Source: JBBQYA01 sp031412335 (GTDB lineage Bacteria; Bacteroidota; Bacteroidia; Sphingobacteriales; Sphingobacteriaceae). From it: 64,000 nt of DNA. The stretch is from assembly GCA_031412335.1 (NCBI GenBank), contig JANOCT010000001.1, forward strand, positions 1-64,000, read 5' to 3'. The notes beneath the pieces were generated by a model, which searched no databases, was not told the DNA's origin, and worked only from the letters and a program-made list of their open reading frames with translations. How positions within the stretch are numbered: position 1 is the first letter of the stretch; every line of letters starts with the position of its first letter. This document shows, in pieces, positions 42,877 through 52,157 of the stretch. Both the position numbers and the translations under genes were made by a program.

Positions 42877-43336
42877 TTTTTATTTTAAACGTAAAATATT
42901 TATGAATAAAGTAACTCACAAAAGCCACCATAGCAGCAGAAAAAATTCGTGCTGGAGTTGGATATAATTTTAAGCCATCTACCAACATTTTCATCATGGC
43001 ATAATTACATAAAAAAACAATACCTGATACAAGAACGTATTTTGGGATTTGTACTCTCTTTTTGGTGTTGGTATTTGTAAAGACAAAATAACGCGTTATC
43101 ATAAAATTTACAAACATTCCGAAACTATACGATACAATAAGCGAAGCTATATGACCAGAAATAGTTGTGGAGTTGATTAAAATATCTTTTTTTCTGATAA
43201 TAAAATTATAAGTAATAAAATAAACGATAATATCTACAGCGGTAGCAAGCCCTCCAGAAATTATATACCGTACAGCTTTATATTGTAAAGCTGGTGCAAT
43301 AGTTCTAAAAATTAAATTCTGATGTAGAATTTTCAT
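42863..43336 (-). CDS. GtrA-family membrane protein
   Basis: A 157-residue protein with four likely transmembrane helices (about 20-42, 50-72, 92-112 and 125-150), the GtrA/flippase-like pattern, with the characteristic ISGGLATAVDIIVYF start. Family members are thought to help move undecaprenyl-linked sugars. It overlaps the lgt stop by four bases and the inositol-phosphatase gene by 14. Confidence 0.9.
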   Translation of the reverse strand: MKILHQNLIFRTIAPALQYKAVRYIISGGLATAVDIIVYFITYNFIIRKKDILINSTTISGHIASLIVSYSFGMFVNFMITRYFVFTNTNTKKRVQIPKYVLVSGIVFLCNYAMMKMLVDGLKLYPTPARIFSAAMVAFVSYFIHKYFTFKIKNAKF

Positions 43337-44502
43337 ATCGCTGTATTCAGTCTATTTTTTTTATCTGAATTTATTGAATAAATAATAACTATAATACCTG
43401 CTAATGCTATTAAAGAGGAAATAAGTTCTGCTTGAGTAAATGCTTTTCCGAAAACGTGATAGAGCGTATTCACTCTAATTTTCTCAATCATAAATCGTTC
43501 AAAACCGTTTAAAACTAAATAAATTCCAACTAGTAATCCAGGTATTTTTATCGATTTGCGAATGCTCCATAAAAATAAAAATATACCTACACACATTAAT
43601 GTTTCGTAAAATGATGTTGGATAAACAGGAAATTCAAGAATTGCACAATGGTTACCTACGCATCCTGGAATGGGAATACCTTCGCCTAAAACATTATTTG
43701 GATATCTGTAACTCCACATCCAATCAGGCAAAAAACTCATCCAGTTTGGTTTAGGAGTCAAATTGTTAATTCCCCAATCTCCGTCGCCAGCCATATGGCA
43801 TCCAATTCGGCCAACACCATATGCCAAAATTAAACCTGGTGCAGCAGCATCGAACATATGAATTATTTTAATTCCTTTACTTTTAACATAATGCATTACT
43901 GCATAGCCACCAACAAGTAATCCACCATAAAAGGTTAGGCCAGAAAAAGATAATATACTACCAACTGGATCGGCTAAAAACTGATCAATATTTTCGAGAT
44001 TGTGAAAAACCTTAGCTCCAATTATTCCAAAAACTGCAGCAATAATAACCACATTTCCCATTATTTGAAATGGATGAACAATGATAGATTCTTCTTTTAC
44101 ACTTGTTTTTTCTGCTTTCTGAAAATCGCGAAAAATAAAATAAACTGCAATTGCTAAGCCAATTGCACCACCCAATAAACTTCCCCTACCCGACAAAATC
44201 ATAGCTTGCGGATCCGCAACAAACTCCGAATAATTTAATGCAGTTTCCAATAATTTAAATCCGATAAAGAAACCCAAAAGTCCATTGATAATCATTTCAA
44301 CGGTTCCTGGTTTTTTTCCTGAAACAACTATTTGTTTGAATGAGTGTATTAAGCCTAATTTTTCTTTCCTTTTCAGTTCGCTTACAATTACCAGATTTGC
44401 TGCAAGAAATGCCATTGCTACAAAAAAACCAAAAGTTTGAATTGGTAAGGGTAAGTTAATGCCGAACAAGTCAAGCAAAAGATCGGAAATGGATGGGTAC
44501 AT
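43333..44502 (-). CDS. lgt: Prolipoprotein diacylglyceryl transferase
   Basis: A 389-residue Lgt-like integral membrane protein that adds diacylglycerol to the lipobox cysteine. The family block GRIGCHMAGDGDWG is at 231-244 and the R-x3-E pair, R336 and E340, is kept in the seventh helix. The motif that is HGGL in the E. coli enzyme reads FYGGLL (191-196), with Tyr192 in place of the histidine. It is about 100 residues longer than E. coli Lgt, mainly from a longer N-terminal half, as seen in Bacteroidota. The lipoproteins in this window would be its substrates. Confidence 0.9.
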   Translation of the reverse strand: MYPSISDLLLDLFGINLPLPIQTFGFFVAMAFLAANLVIVSELKRKEKLGLIHSFKQIVVSGKKPGTVEMIINGLLGFFIGFKLLETALNYSEFVADPQAMILSGRGSLLGGAIGLAIAVYFIFRDFQKAEKTSVKEESIIVHPFQIMGNVVIIAAVFGIIGAKVFHNLENIDQFLADPVGSILSFSGLTFYGGLLVGGYAVMHYVKSKGIKIIHMFDAAAPGLILAYGVGRIGCHMAGDGDWGINNLTPKPNWMSFLPDWMWSYRYPNNVLGEGIPIPGCVGNHCAILEFPVYPTSFYETLMCVGIFLFLWSIRKSIKIPGLLVGIYLVLNGFERFMIEKIRVNTLYHVFGKAFTQAELISSLIALAGIIVIIYSINSDKKNRLNTAI

Positions 44503-44511
44503 AGTTTTGTA

Positions 44512-45831
44512 TTAAGCGTGTACTATTATTTCATTTGATTCTACAATATCCATTTCTCCTATGGAATTTATTGCATTTAATGAAACCAATTTAATTTCAT
44601 TGACTAATAAAGGATCATATTGGCAGGATACTTTTATATAATTATCAGTAAAGCCATGCATCAATCCATTTTTATGCTCAGCTTCAAATAATACATTTCG
44701 AGAAGTATTAATATGTTCGCTGTAGAATTGGTGTCTTTTCTTTTCTGATAAAATCTTCAGCATTTTATTTCGCTCATTCGCAGTACTTCCAGGCACTTTC
44801 GAAGGCATTTCAACAGATGGAGTATTTGCTCGTTCGGAATAGGTAAATACGTGTAAATAGGAAATTGGTAATTCAGTTAAAAATTGATAGGTTTCTAAAA
44901 AATCTTCTCGAGTTTCTCCTGGAAAACCGACAATAACATCGACTCCAATGCAGCAATGCGGCATTTTTTCTTTTATCGATTTTATTCTACTCGCATATAG
45001 TTCACGTTTATATCTTCTGCGCATCAAAGCTAAAATTTTATTACAGCCTGATTGTAAAGGGATATGAAAATGAGGAACGAAATGATGGGAATTTGATACA
45101 AAAGAAATGATTTCGTCAGTTAATAAATTAGGTTCGATAGATGAAATTCTAAATCTTGAAATGGATGTTGAACGATCAATTTGCTGAATTAATTCATAAA
45201 AATCTCCTGATTCTTTATTGCCAAAATCTCCTAAATTAACTCCTGTCAAAACAATTTCTTGAACCCCAGATTTAGAAATTTCTTGAATAGATTCTAAAAC
45301 ACTACCTATATTTTGAGATCTGCTTCCCCCTCGGGCCATAGGTATGGTACAAAAAGAGCATGAATAATCGCAACCATCCTGAACTTTTAGAAATGTGCGG
45401 GTTCTATCGCCAAACGAATAAGCTCCATTATACGTTGTAGCTTGTTCTACAGGCGAATTTAAAATAATTGCCTTTTTATTTTTTGTCAAATCATCTAAAT
45501 GATCCAATAATAAAAACTTTTCGGATGCACCCAAAACCAAATCAACGCCTTCAATTTCAGAAATTTCTTTGGGTTTTAACTGCGCATAACAGCCTATAAT
45601 TACCACAAAAGCATCTGGATTAATTTTTAATGCTTCTCTAACAATTTTTCGGCATTTTTTATCTGCATGGTCAGTTACTGAGCAAGTATTTACAACATAA
45701 ATATCTGCTTGATCTGTAAAGCCCACTTCAGTATAACCACGGTTAGCAAATAGCCTTCCTATGGTTGATGTTTCTGAGTAATTGAGTTTACAACCTAATG
45801 TGTAAAGTGCAACGGAATGAGAATTGGACAT
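44512..45831 (-). CDS. mtaB: tRNA N6-threonylcarbamoyladenosine methylthiotransferase MtaB
   Basis: Start taken at 45831 (MSNSHSVALYTLGCKLNYSE), because upstream in-frame codons overlap the exonuclease gene and lack family features. The product is 439 residues. The UPF0004 domain has its cysteines in TLGCKLNYSE, NTCSVTDHADKKC and a later GCYAQ; the radical-SAM CxxxCxxC is in GCDYSCSFCTIP; the TRAM domain is at the C-terminus. It methylthiolates t6A37. An exact -7 element (TATCTTTG) lies seven bases upstream of the start. Confidence 0.94.
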   Translation of the reverse strand: MSNSHSVALYTLGCKLNYSETSTIGRLFANRGYTEVGFTDQADIYVVNTCSVTDHADKKCRKIVREALKINPDAFVVIIGCYAQLKPKEISEIEGVDLVLGASEKFLLLDHLDDLTKNKKAIILNSPVEQATTYNGAYSFGDRTRTFLKVQDGCDYSCSFCTIPMARGGSRSQNIGSVLESIQEISKSGVQEIVLTGVNLGDFGNKESGDFYELIQQIDRSTSISRFRISSIEPNLLTDEIISFVSNSHHFVPHFHIPLQSGCNKILALMRRRYKRELYASRIKSIKEKMPHCCIGVDVIVGFPGETREDFLETYQFLTELPISYLHVFTYSERANTPSVEMPSKVPGSTANERNKMLKILSEKKRHQFYSEHINTSRNVLFEAEHKNGLMHGFTDNYIKVSCQYDPLLVNEIKLVSLNAINSIGEMDIVESNEIIVHA

Positions 45832-45837
45832 TTGCTT

Positions 45838-45845
45838 CAAAGATA
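45838..45845 (-). promoter_or_regulatory. -7 element close to mtaB start
   Basis: The minus strand reads TATCTTTG, an exact TAnnTTTG, six bases upstream of the ATG at 45831, in the gap after the exonuclease gene. If used, the mtaB transcript would begin at or near its start codon. There is no -33 TTTG at the usual spacing. Confidence 0.3.
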
Positions 45846-45860
45846 GAATAATTAGAAAAT

Positions 45861-46667
45861 CTATCCGAATTTCATCTTCAAACGTATTTCTGTTATTTTC
45901 TTTTTGGTGTAAAGAGGAAAATCGCCTTTCATAATCCAATCATAATAACTAGGTTCTGCTTTCAACACATCAGTTACTTTTTTTCCTTTATGCTTACCGA
46001 AATTAAATTCTGGCTCCTGATTTTTATTATAAATCATTCTACCTGCAAAATCTACGTTATTGTTCAAATACGTGAATTTGTGAAGTGATTCCACATTATT
46101 TTCAACCGGAATGCTCACATTGCCTTGTTTATCTACAAATTCTATGTTTTCGTATTTTTCAATTTGGCTATGTAATACATCCACTGTTGCTCTAATATCT
46201 GCTTCAGCACTATGTGCATTTTCCAAATCTTTTCCACAATAAAATTTATAGGCAGCTTTTAACGTTCGTTGCTCCATTTGGTGAAAAATATTTTGAACAT
46301 CTACCAATTTTCTTCCTTCAATATCAAAATCTACATTTACTCTAAGAAATTCTTCTAGTAAAACAGGTACATCAAATTTATTGGAGTTATAGCCACCTAA
46401 ATCACATTTGTCTAAAAACTGGGCAATACTTCTAGCAACCTGGGCAAAAGTTGGAGCATCTTTAATATCTTCATCATAAATTCCGTGAACTAAAGAAGAT
46501 TCTAAAGGAATAGGCATTTCCGGATTAATCTTTTTCGTTTTTATTTCTTCTGTTCCATCCGGATTTAATTTCAAGATAGATATTTCAACTATCCTGTCAT
46601 TTGCTACATTCACCCCAGTTGTTTCTAAATCAAAAAAAGCAATGGGACGTTTTAAATTCAATTTCAT
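45861..46667 (-). CDS. DNA polymerase III epsilon-type 3'-5' exonuclease
   Basis: A 268-residue DEDDh exonuclease. D13 and E15 of FFDLETTG are the first acidic pair; YNSNKFDVPVLLEEF is the second block and HSAEADIRATVDV the third, with the catalytic His. The last 45 residues (FNFGKHKGKKV, SYYDWI, FPLYTK) resemble the putative nucleic-acid-binding segment seen after such domains. It is read upstream of mtaB on minus and is followed by a short gap. Proofreading or repair role inferred. Confidence 0.9.
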   Translation of the reverse strand: MKLNLKRPIAFFDLETTGVNVANDRIVEISILKLNPDGTEEIKTKKINPEMPIPLESSLVHGIYDEDIKDAPTFAQVARSIAQFLDKCDLGGYNSNKFDVPVLLEEFLRVNVDFDIEGRKLVDVQNIFHQMEQRTLKAAYKFYCGKDLENAHSAEADIRATVDVLHSQIEKYENIEFVDKQGNVSIPVENNVESLHKFTYLNNNVDFAGRMIYNKNQEPEFNFGKHKGKKVTDVLKAEPSYYDWIMKGDFPLYTKKKITEIRLKMKFG

Positions 46668-46756
46668 GAGCTAAAAGTAATAAAGTTTAACAGTTTGCCA
46701 TGTTTCTTCAAAAAATCAATTTCTTGCAATTTATTTGAGTTCAGTCAAAACAAACG

Positions 46757-47641
46757 TTATATCTTGACTTTATTTTTCTCTATCAAGTAATAAATTATAC
46801 CATCAACCATTCCTACTTTCGGAACAATTAATTCTTTAATATATCCCCATTTCATGATTGCCATATAAATTTCAGTGGCCGGAATAATTACATCAGCCCG
46901 ATCTTGATTTAATCCTAAAATTTGAATTCTATCTTTTAGTGAATAAGAATTTAAATAAAAATATAACTTCTTTATTTTTTCAAAACTTAAAGGAGTTCCT
47001 TCTTTTTCTTCAGACAACCTAAAGAGTTTATTAATATTTCCACCAGTTCCAATTCCGATTACAGGTTTTAAATTCTTGGTATTTTCTTTTACAAAAAATT
47101 TCAAGGCATCCCAATCAGCATCTAAATCTTTATTATCTAGCATTCTAATTGTTCCGATATTAAAAGAATTTGAGGCAATCATCTTATTTTTTGAAAACAC
47201 ACTAACTTCTGTACTTCCACCACCAACATCAATATATAAATAGGATAATTTAATATCTAATGTTTGCTCAATATGAGTAGAATAAATAATATTTGCTTCG
47301 CGTGTTCCTTCAATAATTTCTATAGAAATACCTGTTTGCTTTTTTATTGATTTTACGATTTCTTGTCCGTTTTCTGCCTCTCTAAGCGCAGAAGTTGCAC
47401 AAGCCATATATTCTTCAACTTTGTAAACATCTAATAAATGTTTAAAAGCAATGATCGTTTTTGTAAGATCATTTATTTTGCGTTCCGATATTTTTTTATC
47501 AAGAAAAGCATCATCTCCTAAACGAACGGGAACGCGTAGAAGTATTGTTTTTTTAAATCCAGTTTCTCCGGCATTTGAATTAATATCTGCAATAAGTAAC
47601 CTTACAGCATTGGAGCCAATATCTATTGCAGCGTATTTCAA
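46757..47641 (-). CDS. Ppx/GppA-family exopolyphosphatase
   Basis: A 294-residue Ppx/GppA phosphatase with the N-terminal AAIDIGSNAVRLLIADI (3-19) and YIDVGGGSTEVSVF near 138-151. It is the short type lacking the C-terminal HD-like extension. It lies 13 bases downstream of ppk1 on minus, and together they form a polyphosphate synthesis/degradation pair. It may hydrolyse polyphosphate or (p)ppGpp; the neighbour favours polyphosphate. Confidence 0.93.
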   Translation of the reverse strand: MKYAAIDIGSNAVRLLIADINSNAGETGFKKTILLRVPVRLGDDAFLDKKISERKINDLTKTIIAFKHLLDVYKVEEYMACATSALREAENGQEIVKSIKKQTGISIEIIEGTREANIIYSTHIEQTLDIKLSYLYIDVGGGSTEVSVFSKNKMIASNSFNIGTIRMLDNKDLDADWDALKFFVKENTKNLKPVIGIGTGGNINKLFRLSEEKEGTPLSFEKIKKLYFYLNSYSLKDRIQILGLNQDRADVIIPATEIYMAIMKWGYIKELIVPKVGMVDGIIYYLIEKNKVKI

Positions 47642-47653
47642 TTTGTTTAATTT

Positions 47654-49777
47654 TTAATGATCTAATGAATTTTTTTGAGAAAGGTATAAGTAAGTATCAA
47701 CTTGTGTCCGGTAATTTTTATCTGAGCCAGCAGGTTTATATTCATTCATATTTTTATGATCTATGATTCTAGCTTTTGTATTATCTTTTAATTGAATTTG
47801 TAAAATATCTTTTAATTCTTTTCGCAAATCTCTATCCTTAATTGGAAAACAAACTTCCACCCGATGATCAAGATTTCTAGTCATCCAATCAGCAGATCCA
47901 ACAAACATTTTTTCATTTCCACCATTATGAAAAATAAAAACCCTGGAATGCTCCAAATATTTATCTACAATACTAATGGCATGAATTTTTTCACTCATAT
48001 TTTTTACTCCTGCAACTAAAGAGCATATTCCTCTTATAATCAAATTTACCTGAACACCGGCATTATTTGCTTCATACAATTTTTCAATCATTTCAGCATC
48101 AACTAAACTATTCATTTTCAAGGTTATTGTGGCTTTTTTTCCTTTTTTCGCATTTGCTATTTCTTGATTAATCATTGCAACAAATCGTTTTCTCATATTT
48201 ACTGGAGCCACTAATAGCTCGGTAAAAATTCCTCTAACAGTATTTTTTTCTAAGGCTTTGAATAATTTATCTACCTCAGCTCCAATTTTCAGATCGCTTG
48301 TAAACAAGCTGAAATCGCTATAAATAGTTGATGTTTTTTCATTAAAATTACCTGTAGCCAGATTACAATAGTTTACAAGTTTGCCTTGCTCTTTTCTTAT
48401 TACTAAGCACATTTTAGAATGCACCTTTAATTTTGGTACACCTTGAATAACTTTAACACCTTCTTCACTTAAATAATGCGCATAATCAATATTCGATTTT
48501 TCATCAAATCGTGCTTGAAGTTCCATTATTACGGTTACTTTTTTTCCGTTTTTCACAGCATTAATTAATGCATTTACAATTCCTGAATTTTCAGCAAGCC
48601 GATAAACGGTAATTTTAATTTCAACAACATTTGGATCTATTGCAGATTCGCGTAAAAAATGAAGTACATGATTAAACGATTGATAAGGCAAATGAATTAA
48701 AATGTCTTTTCGTTTTAAAGCGGTTAAAAAACTTCCTGATAAGTTTAAATCTTTATGTGGAATTACAGAAGGTTTTTTATATCGTAGATTATTTTCTCCA
48801 ACAGTTGGGAAACCTATAAAATCTTTGAAATTATGATACCTTCCACCTGGAATCATATATTCCTTTTTTAAATTTAATTTTGAAATTAAAAGTTCTAAAA
48901 GATTTACTGGCGTTTCAACATCATATACAAAACGAATAGTTTTTCCTTTTTTTCTTCGTTTTAACCCTTTGGAAATTACATCAATTAAATTTTCCGACAA
49001 ATCATTATATAAAACATCCAGTTCAGCATCTCTACTTATTTTTATGGTATAAGCTTCGTAATTATCTGCTCGAAATATTCCAAATAAATCGTCAAGGCAA
49101 TACCTAATCACATCATCAATTAAAATAATGTATTTTAAATTGTTAGTTTCTGGTAAAACCAAAAATCTTGAAATAGAGGTTGGAATTTCAAGTAAAGCTA
49201 ATTTTAAAAATTTCTCGTCTGAATTTTTGGTTAGTCGAACAATTAAATAAATAGAATTATCTTTTAATATGGGAAAAACCTTCATATTATCAACCATTAC
49301 CGGAACCATACTTGGTAAAATTTTGGTTCGGAAATACTCGCGAACAAAAGCTCCTCTGGTTACATTTAGTTGATGTTCATTAATAATAAAAATTTTGTTT
49401 TCCGCAAGTTCTGGAATTAGAACCTGATGATAAAGCATGGTTAATCGCTCTTGTTGTTTTACTACAATCGATTTGATATTCGATATTGCTTTTTTATAAT
49501 TTAAACCAATTATACTTTTCGAATCCATATGTAAGTTTGCCATTCTATCAATTGTAGCAAACCTTACTCTGAAAAATTCGTCAAGATTATTGGAAAAAAT
49601 ACCCATGAACTTTATTCGTTCCATCAATGGAACGGTTGGGTCATACGCTTCCTGAAGCACACGGTCGTTAAAAGCAAGCCAGCTAATCTCACGATTTACA
49701 AATGGCAAGTGCTTATTTTCAGCTACTGGTGCGTATACTTTTTTTACAGATTTAGTCGATTTATGTATAGCTCCCAT
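47654..49777 (-). CDS. ppk1: Polyphosphate kinase 1
   Basis: Start placed at 49777 (MGAIHKST, ATG); a TTG three codons upstream at 49786 lies inside the terminator stem of the preceding gene. The product is 707 residues. The N-terminal NREISWLAFNDRVLQEA (about 29-45) is the family start. The catalytic PLD-type domains carry the autophosphorylated His in KLKVHSKMCLV and a second His in LEHSRVFIFHNGG. It polymerises the terminal phosphate of ATP into polyphosphate. The ppx gene follows closely. Confidence 0.96.
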   Translation of the reverse strand: MGAIHKSTKSVKKVYAPVAENKHLPFVNREISWLAFNDRVLQEAYDPTVPLMERIKFMGIFSNNLDEFFRVRFATIDRMANLHMDSKSIIGLNYKKAISNIKSIVVKQQERLTMLYHQVLIPELAENKIFIINEHQLNVTRGAFVREYFRTKILPSMVPVMVDNMKVFPILKDNSIYLIVRLTKNSDEKFLKLALLEIPTSISRFLVLPETNNLKYIILIDDVIRYCLDDLFGIFRADNYEAYTIKISRDAELDVLYNDLSENLIDVISKGLKRRKKGKTIRFVYDVETPVNLLELLISKLNLKKEYMIPGGRYHNFKDFIGFPTVGENNLRYKKPSVIPHKDLNLSGSFLTALKRKDILIHLPYQSFNHVLHFLRESAIDPNVVEIKITVYRLAENSGIVNALINAVKNGKKVTVIMELQARFDEKSNIDYAHYLSEEGVKVIQGVPKLKVHSKMCLVIRKEQGKLVNYCNLATGNFNEKTSTIYSDFSLFTSDLKIGAEVDKLFKALEKNTVRGIFTELLVAPVNMRKRFVAMINQEIANAKKGKKATITLKMNSLVDAEMIEKLYEANNAGVQVNLIIRGICSLVAGVKNMSEKIHAISIVDKYLEHSRVFIFHNGGNEKMFVGSADWMTRNLDHRVEVCFPIKDRDLRKELKDILQIQLKDNTKARIIDHKNMNEYKPAGSDKNYRTQVDTYLYLSQKNSLDH

Positions 49778-49784
49778 CAAAAAC

Positions 49785-49820
49785 AAAAATAGTCCCGCAA
49801 GCGAATGTGGGACTATTTTT
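49785..49820. terminator. Terminator after the AT-hook gene
   Basis: AAAAATAGTCCC (49785-49796) pairs with GGGACTATTTTT (49809-49820); CGCA/TGTG adds more pairs. On minus it follows the AT-hook gene and precedes ppk1. Confidence 0.85.
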
Positions 49821-49866
49821 AATATTATTAAAATGTTAAGTTAATGTTAACTTAACATACTACAAT

Positions 49867-50898
49867 TTATTCAGCTGAATTATCTGTAGCTGAAGCATTT
49901 GAATCAGTAGCTGGCTTATTTTTTTGTCCTGGCTTTCTTCCTCTTTTACCAGCTGCACTTGCTGTTTTCACTTTCGCAGGTGTAAATTTATTCAATTTAG
50001 CTCTTCCAAATATTCCTTTTGCTTTTGGCTGATTGGTACTTTCTGATTTATCTGGATTAGACTTAGTCTGAATATTCACTTTCGGAGCATCAGCCTTTAC
50101 TTCAGTAGTTTTGTATTTATATGGACGACCCATTCCTTTTTTCTTTACGTCCTTTGTTGCATTAGCAGCATCAGATTTACGAAGTGCTGGTCTTCCTGCT
50201 TTCTTTTTTACTACATCTGTTGAAGGTTCGCTTTTAGCAGCAGCAGTTTTTAAAGAGAATGGTCTACCCATTTTTCTTTTAGCCCCACTTTCGGTTTTAG
50301 ATGGCTTTTCGGTTTTAGTAGATGGTCTACCCGCTTTACTTTTAGCTGTATCATTTACTGAAGAGTTTGCTGCAAACGAAGCTTTTGTAAACCCTGGCTT
50401 TCTTCCTCTTTTTTTAGGAGCATCAGTATTACTTTCAACAGCTTTTTTTGCCGTAGTTTTTAAAGCAGGTCTTCCCATTTTCTTTTTAGGAGTTTCGCTT
50501 TTTGCGGTTTCTTGAACATCTTTGTTAGTGGCGAAAGAAGCTTTTGTAAAACCTGGCTTTCTTCCTCTTTTCCCTGGAGTAGACAAGGATTTAGCTGCGG
50601 CTGTTACTGCTTTTGGTTTTCTACCACGTTTTAATCCCGATCCACTAGTTGCAGTTTTTGATGCTACACCAGCTTTTACAGCTACTTTAGGTGCTGCATC
50701 TTCTTTCATTAAATCAAATATTTTTTTAACTAATTTTTTGCTAGATTTTTTAATCGACTTTAAAATTTTACCCGTTTGTTCGGAACTTATAGAATGTAAT
50801 ACCTCATTAATTTTTTCTGTAATTGATAATTCAAGTTGCTTTTTTCCGGCAGGTTTTGCGGGTGTTTTTGCTGTTGATACTTTTTTTTCAGTTTTCAT
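49867..50898 (-). CDS. Multi-AT-hook basic protein (nucleoid-type)
   Basis: A 343-residue Lys/Ala-rich protein with nine AT-hook-like motifs centred on GRP or GRKP cores: RGRKP at about 91, 111, 164 and 319, and [MA]GRP at 141, 189, 210, 234 and 256. Three copies of a RGRKPGFTKASF-type block recur at the 111 and 164 hooks and a RGRKPG variant at 319. Residues 20-66 form a helix-rich N-terminal domain (QLELSITEKINEVLHSISSE) with no hook. AT-hooks bind the minor groove of AT-rich DNA. In this AT-rich genome such a protein could coat or compact DNA, but the target is inferred. It stands alone, with a terminator behind it. Confidence 0.9.
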   Translation of the reverse strand: MKTEKKVSTAKTPAKPAGKKQLELSITEKINEVLHSISSEQTGKILKSIKKSSKKLVKKIFDLMKEDAAPKVAVKAGVASKTATSGSGLKRGRKPKAVTAAAKSLSTPGKRGRKPGFTKASFATNKDVQETAKSETPKKKMGRPALKTTAKKAVESNTDAPKKRGRKPGFTKASFAANSSVNDTAKSKAGRPSTKTEKPSKTESGAKRKMGRPFSLKTAAAKSEPSTDVVKKKAGRPALRKSDAANATKDVKKKGMGRPYKYKTTEVKADAPKVNIQTKSNPDKSESTNQPKAKGIFGRAKLNKFTPAKVKTASAAGKRGRKPGQKNKPATDSNASATDNSAE

Positions 50899-51028
50899 TT
50901 TTGTCTCTTTTGTGATAAAATTGTTTTAGTTTTTTAAATAAAAAAATAGATTAAAAAATAAATGTAAGTATTTAAATAAGTTTTAAAAGAATTAATTTAT
51001 TATTTTTAAAAAATAAATATAAAACATC

Positions 51029-51517
51029 ATGCCATCTTTTGATATAGTTAGTAAAATAAATCCTCAGGATTTGAGTAATGCAGTAAATAATGCTAAAAAA
51101 GAAATACTAAATCGTTACGATTTTAGTACCTCAAAAAGTACAATAGAATTAGATGCTAAAACAAACATTTTGACGGTAAATACTGAGGACGACATGCGTT
51201 TAAAGGCTATTGAGGATGTATTAATTGCACGTTTGTTAAAACAACAAATAGATCCTAAATGTATGGATTTTGGTAAAAATGAATATGCTTCTGGCAATAT
51301 GATTCGTAAAGAAATAAAGATAAAAGAAGGGATAGATAGAGAAGCGGCAAAAAAAATTAATAAATTAATAAAAGACAGTGGAATTAAAGTTCAGTCAGCA
51401 ATTATGGATGATCAAATTCGGGTAACATCAAAAAAGATTGATGAACTTCAGGCAATTATTTCCCTAATCCGAACAAGCGAGTTAGATGTTCCCGTACAAT
51501 TTATCAACATGAGATAA
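51029..51517 (+). CDS. YajQ-family protein
   Basis: A 162-residue protein of the YajQ family (DUF520), two ferredoxin-like subdomains. The family start MPSFDIVSKINPQDLSNAVNNAKKEILNRYDF is kept (given in part), as are the central KEIKIKEGIDREAAKKINKLIK and the C-terminal VRVTSKKIDELQ-like segments. Some members bind cyclic di-GMP or nucleic acid; which applies here is not known. It is convergent with the outer-membrane-like gene, with one base between stop codons. Confidence 0.93.
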   Translation: MPSFDIVSKINPQDLSNAVNNAKKEILNRYDFSTSKSTIELDAKTNILTVNTEDDMRLKAIEDVLIARLLKQQIDPKCMDFGKNEYASGNMIRKEIKIKEGIDREAAKKINKLIKDSGIKVQSAIMDDQIRVTSKKIDELQAIISLIRTSELDVPVQFINMR

Positions 51518-51518
51518 G

Positions 51519-52040
51519 TTAAAATCCTGAAACAAAACCTATTCTTATTAAAGGATTTTGATAAGGTGAAAATCGATTTTCATTTATATTATATAAAAAT
51601 AAAAGATCCAAACCACCTATCCTACCCAACATTTGCCGATATCCACCACCTATAAAAACACTTTGAACATTTCTACGTGTACTGGTTAACTTACCCGCAC
51701 CATCTATTTCAAAAAATTTTAAATTAAGATTTTCAATTTCAGTATGTGCAAAAGCATTGGGAATGAGAAAATAACGTGCGAAAATTTTTCCTCCATAATT
51801 ATTAGTTGATAGGTCGAAAAATTTATAATATTGATAAATAAGTCCTGGCCCTGCTTGAAATCTTTCAGTAAAACGGTAACCAATAATTGGAGATATATCT
51901 AAACTTACAACATCTTTTGAAAAACCAGCTCCGAAATTGCCACCAAAAAAAAGCCGATCTGAAAAGGACTCATTCATTTGAGCCTCAGCTATTTGAATTA
52001 TAAAAAATAAAAGGAAAATAGTTGATAAAATAGATCGCAT
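51519..52040 (-). CDS. Small outer-membrane beta-barrel-like protein
   Basis: Start taken at 52040 (MRSILSTIF), giving a signal peptide to about EAQMN; a longer frame to 52064 also exists. The product is about 173 residues. Alternating beta strands with aromatic ends (LFFGGNFGAGFS, ISPIIGYRF, GPGLIYQYYKFFD, GGKIFARYFL, FIGGGYRQML, LLFLYNI, PLIRIGFVSGF) suggest an eight-stranded barrel ending in a terminal Phe. I do not recognise a named family. Confidence 0.8.
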   Translation of the reverse strand: MRSILSTIFLLFFIIQIAEAQMNESFSDRLFFGGNFGAGFSKDVVSLDISPIIGYRFTERFQAGPGLIYQYYKFFDLSTNNYGGKIFARYFLIPNAFAHTEIENLNLKFFEIDGAGKLTSTRRNVQSVFIGGGYRQMLGRIGGLDLLFLYNINENRFSPYQNPLIRIGFVSGF

Positions 52041-52157
52041 AATAGAATTAGAATGAAAATTCAAATAAAATAAAGTTGAAAATACAAAATTTTACTTTTA
52101 TTGATCTATGGATAGGTAAGCTAATTATTAAATTATTTCTAAATGTAACATTAGAAA

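Noticed and set aside
49784..49791. TATTTTTG (-7 match) just upstream of ppk1
   Set aside because: It is part of the stem of the terminator after the AT-hook gene and would give a transcript starting at the coding start; chance match more likely.
50111..50929. Two long open frames on plus (about 135 codons each) opposite the AT-hook gene
   Set aside because: They are the antisense shadow of a repetitive Lys/Ala/Gly-rich gene. The translations are low-complexity Phe/Leu-rich strings with no family.
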